Source: Chloroflexota bacterium (GTDB taxonomy: Bacteria > Chloroflexota > Dehalococcoidia > Lucifugimonadales > Lucifugimonadaceae). From it: a DNA stretch of 37,392 nucleotides. Positions 34,121-37,392 of the stretch are shown here, in pieces. Location: the NCBI GenBank assembly GCA_013204555.1, contig JABMNO010000046.1, forward strand, positions 1-37,392, written 5' to 3'. The notes below the pieces were generated by a model, which was not told the origin of the DNA, did no database searches, and was given only the letters and a program-made list of their open reading frames with translations. The translations under genes and the position numbers were made by a program. Each line of letters begins with the position of its first letter. Within the stretch, counting starts at the first letter, position 1.

Positions 34121-34679
34121 ATGCTGCATCTACTTCTGGAACGGGTGTTACGCCTGTTGAGGGCGGCACTCCAACTTCTGGCAGGTCTTATAGGGTGCCG
34201 TTTCGTTGGTAGCGTCTGGCGCTCGCTGGGATTGCTGAATGTGATCCCAAGCTGTATCCATCCAGGATCATGGTTAGAACGCATTCTTGGCCAACCGTTC
34301 CTCCGCCAGGACTCTGGCGTTCAGGCCTGTCTCAACAGGCCGGGCCACCTCGAACCTGCCCGGTCCGACAGAGGACGGCTCGTATCCGGTCAGAGGGCCA
34401 CGCCGTTCGCCGCCGTGATGGCAACTCAACAATTTGTCGAGTCTCCAGGTCCTCGGTTCTTGAGAGGCGACCCATTACATGCTCAAGCAACCGCGGCTTC
34501 CCGACCGAAATCGGACAAGCGATCGGTCTCGGCGGCCGTGCATAGCACCGTGCATACCCGGTTCGTGCTCTGTGCATGCCCGGTGCATGCGGATTTTCGG
34601 GCGTTTCTCGCGCACGCGCGCCTTGAGATCTGAATTACACCGACCCAACTGCTAAAAACCGAAGCGAAAAGAGCCTTAT
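34121..34679. other. Gene-poor stretch with a possible minus-strand mini-ORF and a repeat array
   Basis: A 170-codon plus-strand frame here starts right after the recombinase stop and reads like non-coding sequence, so I do not call it. On the minus strand, a TTG-started frame at 34274-34432 gives 52 residues with a convincing end (RFEVARPVETGLNARVLAEE) and G/C-rich third positions. It may be a small gene or a remnant, but lacks a clear ribosome binding site. The 3' part carries the GTGCAT array. Confidence 0.35.
34538..34588 (+). repeat. GTGCAT direct-repeat array with 11-bp phasing
   Basis: GTGCAT occurs at 34538, 34550, 34572 and 34583, with a degenerate GTTCGT at 34561. The period is 11-12 bases, about one helix turn, and the following bases often read NCCCG. 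The array lies about 90 bases upstream of the next gene. It resembles iterons or a multi-site operator; which protein binds is unknown. Confidence 0.6.
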
Positions 34680-35579
34680 ATGGATGCCCTTATTGCCCGG
34701 ATGCGCTGGGCGGAAGCCCATCTGCCACCCAAACGGAATAACAAGCCGGTCTCGGCAAAGACGCCGGACGAATTTGTGAAGAAGGTTGCGCATGTGATCG
34801 ACGATATCGGGTGGTTCGGTGAGTCACCATTCCAGCCCAGCCTCAAAAAACGACCGCCAAACCCTGCGCTGGAGGACATGCCGTATATCCGACGGGTGTT
34901 GATCAGCTGGCTGGTAGGTCGGCCCGTGTCTCAGATCGCGGCGCGTGCAGGCTGCAGTACTCGCCTGGTCCACAAGATCCTTACCGCAGTGATCTACTTT
35001 CCATCTGAACCGACGCTGCCGTTCTGGAGAGATCTCGGCCTGATCGCTCTGCTCGACGTGCCGCGTGTGGAATTCAACGAATCGGTGTGGGACAAGTACG
35101 CACGGTACGGCGCCATCGCTCTCAGTCCCTGGAATCTGCTCATCGTATTCCAGATATGTCACCGACCGTCAGGAACCATCGAGTGTGACGCGAAGATTCG
35201 ACGATTCGACTGCCGTGCGATTGACGCCGAAGACTTGAGGTGGAAAGAGTTGGATTGGGGTGAATCGTTGTGGGGTCCTCAGGGACATCTGAGTTGTCAC
35301 TTCTTCCTTGAGGGGGATCCAATTCGTGTGTCAGGTAATCCGACTCTCGATCAGTTAGCTGAGCTGACCGGGTCACCAAAGAACAGTTTGGCAGCAAAGC
35401 GGAGACGGATGGCTCGTCAGCGACAGCACTGGTCACTATCGGTTGACTGGCGGGTACTGGATGTGACCGCGGAATGGGAGGCGCTCGGCCAGCCGGCGTT
35501 ACTCCCAATTCGGGACGGAGCGGAGATGACTCCACCCGCCGCAGAGCGCCACTGGCTAGGATTGCTACGCGGAAGATGA
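34680..35579 (+). CDS. Hypothetical protein with HTH-like segment
   Basis: The 299-residue protein is not assigned to a family. The N-terminal part (RMRWAEAHLPPKRNNKPVSA) is basic. Residues about 78-102 read like a helix-turn-helix (GRPVSQIAARAGCSTRLVHK). The middle has many Trp and Cys residues (FQICHRPSGTIECDAKIRRF, then ELDWGESLWGPQGHLSCHF), and a second helical basic segment (GSPKNSLAAKRRRMARQRQ) follows. No membrane segment is seen. Its position behind an iteron-like array suggests a DNA-binding regulator or replication-type protein of the island, but this is inference. The ATG start has only a weak Shine-Dalgarno site. The IS3 element begins 64 bases after its stop. Confidence 0.6.
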   Translation: MDALIARMRWAEAHLPPKRNNKPVSAKTPDEFVKKVAHVIDDIGWFGESPFQPSLKKRPPNPALEDMPYIRRVLISWLVGRPVSQIAARAGCSTRLVHKILTAVIYFPSEPTLPFWRDLGLIALLDVPRVEFNESVWDKYARYGAIALSPWNLLIVFQICHRPSGTIECDAKIRRFDCRAIDAEDLRWKELDWGESLWGPQGHLSCHFFLEGDPIRVSGNPTLDQLAELTGSPKNSLAAKRRRMARQRQHWSLSVDWRVLDVTAEWEALGQPALLPIRDGAEMTPPAAERHWLGLLRGR

Positions 35580-35746
35580 TCACCCTTCAAGGCCTCAGCG
35601 AAAAGGGGCGCATCCGCATGTTGTCCAGTTATCGGTTGTGGATTGTTGGGCGTCAGCAAAAGTGGGACACATTTCGGGCCTGAGTTAAGCGAGAGATCGA
35701 GCGGTGTGAGTTCCCTGGGGTAGAGTCCAGACGAGGGAGCACAACC

Positions 35747-36157
35747 GTGTCCGATACAGATACCAGTATCAAGTCCGAGCAGGCCGAAGAACGAACCCGC
35801 GAGACGCAGTCCTTCATACGCAGCGTTAGCAGAGCAACGCGCCGCAAATACACGCCGGAAGAGAAGATCCGGATCGTCCTGGAGGGGTTCCGCAGGGAGG
35901 CGACCATCAACGACCTGTGCCGACGTGAAGGGATCAACCCCGCCAACTACTACTCGTGGACCAAGGAGTTCATGGAGGCCGGCAAGGAGAGGCTGTCCCG
36001 CAACACGATCCGGGACGCCACCCGCCATGAGATCGAACAGCTCAAGCGTGAGAACAGGGAGATGAAGGAGATCGCAGCTGAGCTCCTACTCGAGACTTAT
36101 CGCTTGAAAAAAACGTCGCTGCCGCCACTGGGAGACCGGTCTTCAGACGGCACATGA
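35747..36157 (+). CDS. IS3 transposase OrfA (HTH protein)
   Basis: The 136-residue protein starts at GTG, with a GAGGGAG site upstream. After a 30-residue leader comes an HTH of the IS3/IS911 type (KYTPEEKIRIVLEGF, then TINDLCRREGINPANYYSW). A leucine-zipper-like helix follows (IEQLKRENREMKEIAAELL). It binds the IS ends and probably dimerises. Near its end, a run of seven A (36107-36113) allows slippage to the -1 frame. That frame is open into OrfB, so an OrfAB fusion transposase can be made. The normal stop overlaps the OrfB ATG. Confidence 0.9.
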   Translation: MSDTDTSIKSEQAEERTRETQSFIRSVSRATRRKYTPEEKIRIVLEGFRREATINDLCRREGINPANYYSWTKEFMEAGKERLSRNTIRDATRHEIEQLKRENREMKEIAAELLLETYRLKKTSLPPLGDRSSDGT

Positions 36158-37119
36158 GCGCCGCACAGAAGACAGAGATACTCACGAAAGTCGCAGCATC
36201 CGGGGCACCGATCCGGCAGGTACTGCACCAGTTGGGTGTTCCAAAGAGTACCTACTACCGATGGCGTGCCGGAACCCCGTCTCCAGGCCGTTCCTCCAGA
36301 AGAGTCCCCTGGAACCGACTCACCAGTGAGGAGGAAGAGAAGGTGCTCAGGGTTGCCCGTGCATCACCCGAGTGGAGCAGCAGGCAGATCGCACCGTGGG
36401 TTACAGACCATGAGGACTTCTCGGTCTCGGAGTCTACCGTCTACCGGATCCTCAAACGGGAAGGGCTCGTCAAGCGCCTGGAGATACCGATGCCAGCCGG
36501 GAAGGAGTACACCAACAAGACCGTGGCGCCGCACCAGATGTGGGCCACCGATGCCTCGTACTTCCGGGTGGTCGGCTGGGGCTACTACTACATGGTGACG
36601 GTTATGGATGACTTCTCCAGGTTCATCCTGGCATGGGCGCTGCAGATCGATATGACTTCGGCCTCGCTGATCGAGGTGATCCAGGACGCGGTGGACATCA
36701 CGGGGATGAGTGACGTGCCGGTGGAGGATCGGACCAGGCTTCTCTCGGACAACGGACCAGGGTACGTCTCGAGACTGTTTCGGGAGTACCTGCAGCTGGT
36801 CGGCATCAGGCATATCCTGGCCTCGCCGTACCACCCGCAGACAAACGGGAAGCTGGAGCGCTACCACCAGACGCTGAAACGAGACGTCAACCAGGTGCCA
36901 TACGATGTGCCGGAAGATCTGAAGACTGCGATCGGTGAGTTCGTCAGCTACTACAACTTCCGGCGTTATCACAAGGCGCTGGGCGACGTAACGCCGGCCG
37001 ATATGCTGGCGGGAAGACGAGACGAGATACTGGGGCGTAGAAGGGAGTTGAAAGCCAGGACTATCGCAGAGCGAAAACAAGCCAATAAGATCCTCAGGCA
37101 GCAGCTCTCATCAGCCTGA
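36154..37119 (+). CDS. IS3 transposase OrfB (DDE integrase core)
   Basis: The 321-residue protein has an N-terminal HTH_21-type region (GVPKSTYYRWRAG) and a retroviral-type integrase core. The catalytic residues are Asp133 (WATDASYF), Asp199 (LLSDNGPGYVS) and Glu235 (NGKLERYHQT), giving the DD(35)E spacing of the family. The C-terminal YYNFRRYHKALGDVTPADM block is also typical. The gene is in the -1 frame relative to OrfA and overlaps it by four bases. Nothing looks disrupted, so the element may be active. Confidence 0.93.
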   Translation: MSAAQKTEILTKVAASGAPIRQVLHQLGVPKSTYYRWRAGTPSPGRSSRRVPWNRLTSEEEEKVLRVARASPEWSSRQIAPWVTDHEDFSVSESTVYRILKREGLVKRLEIPMPAGKEYTNKTVAPHQMWATDASYFRVVGWGYYYMVTVMDDFSRFILAWALQIDMTSASLIEVIQDAVDITGMSDVPVEDRTRLLSDNGPGYVSRLFREYLQLVGIRHILASPYHPQTNGKLERYHQTLKRDVNQVPYDVPEDLKTAIGEFVSYYNFRRYHKALGDVTPADMLAGRRDEILGRRRELKARTIAERKQANKILRQQLSSA

Positions 37120-37162
37120 TCTCTCTGTTACCGATCTGTCCCAAAGTTGCTGACGTCCAACA

Positions 37163-37392
37163 TGGTAAGACGATGGCGGTCGGGAATTGGAGATCATTGA
37201 ACGGTGTACCTGAACGTTCGTTGAAACGCTTATTGCAGTCTCGGCGGCAGAAAGTCCGATAGCCCAGCAAGATTCTAAGTTTTCTCTCGGATACGGACGT
37301 GGACAGGCAGTGTGGGCAGGATATAAATAGATCTCCTCAGCAAATGAGTAATGATGCTATTCTGCCCCGACGCTGAGTTCTGACAGAACCCA
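37163..37392. other. Window end after the IS element
   Basis: I see no supported gene, hairpin terminator or repeat in these 230 bases. Confidence 0.5.

Larger units (their letters stand above)
35644..37162 (+). mobile_element. IS3-family insertion sequence, about 1.52 kb
   Basis: The ends form an imperfect 27-bp inverted repeat. The left end (35644-35670) begins TGTTGGGCGTCAGCAA and the reverse of the right end (37136-37162) begins TGTTGGACGTCAGCAA; both continue to TGGGACA. The TG...CA termini fit the IS3 family. Two overlapping transposase genes lie inside. I see no matching 3- or 4-bp target duplication (GAT left, TGG right), so one flank may have changed. Confidence 0.88.

Noticed and set aside
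34121..34633. 170-codon plus-strand frame after the small recombinase
   Set aside because: Composition and residue pattern look non-coding, and a better minus-strand frame and the repeat array overlap it.

Overview
The window reads as chromosomal DNA of a free-living bacterium, most likely a Chloroflexota lineage (Dehalococcoidia/SAR202-like). This is inferred from T-box leaders, GTG/TTG starts with strong Shine-Dalgarno sites, lipobox lipoproteins, a divergent isoleucyl-tRNA synthetase and the gene mix. No rRNA or tRNA gene is present to confirm it.

Layout. 1-4031: the tail of groEL, a bidirectional terminator, a lipoprotein with A-B-B-A internal repeats, a decayed IS1595-type transposase and a DUF433/PIN-like pair resembling a toxin-antitoxin module. 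4196-12380: a T-box leader (specifier UGG) and trpS, then a tightly coupled tryptophan operon trpE-trpE2-trpG-trpD-trpC-trpF ending in an RDD membrane protein gene. The operon has two tandem component I genes; trpA and trpB are not here. 12382-15630 (minus strand): glmS, plsC and cmk. 15905-19600: cvpA-like and HNH genes on the plus strand, facing holB and lysA on the minus strand. 19802-20854: selD, whose catalytic residue 17 is an in-frame UGA followed by a bSECIS-like hairpin, so SelD itself is a predicted selenoprotein. 20993-24476 (minus strand): a copper nitrite reductase lipoprotein, a frameshifted pseudogene and a sulfatase. 24527-25410: a RAYT (REP-associated Y1 transposase) with two REP subtypes around and inside its gene. 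25428-28860 (minus strand): ileS with its own T-box leader.

28865-37162 is accessory, mobile-looking DNA. It holds a large serine recombinase whose end lies in a palindromic repeat beside the ileS leader, two unknown genes, a zinc-ribbon mini-protein, a zinc-finger membrane protein, a second small serine recombinase, an 11-bp-phased GTGCAT repeat array, an HTH gene of unknown function and an intact-looking IS3-family element with a probable -1 frameshift site.

The strongest observations are the UGA-containing selD, missed if the gene is started at the first downstream start codon; the cmk gene whose only well-placed start is ACG; the tandem trpE pair with a Shine-Dalgarno-sequestering hairpin upstream; and the RAYT/REP system with compensatory stem changes. 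The accessory island is the least understood part. I saw no CRISPR array.
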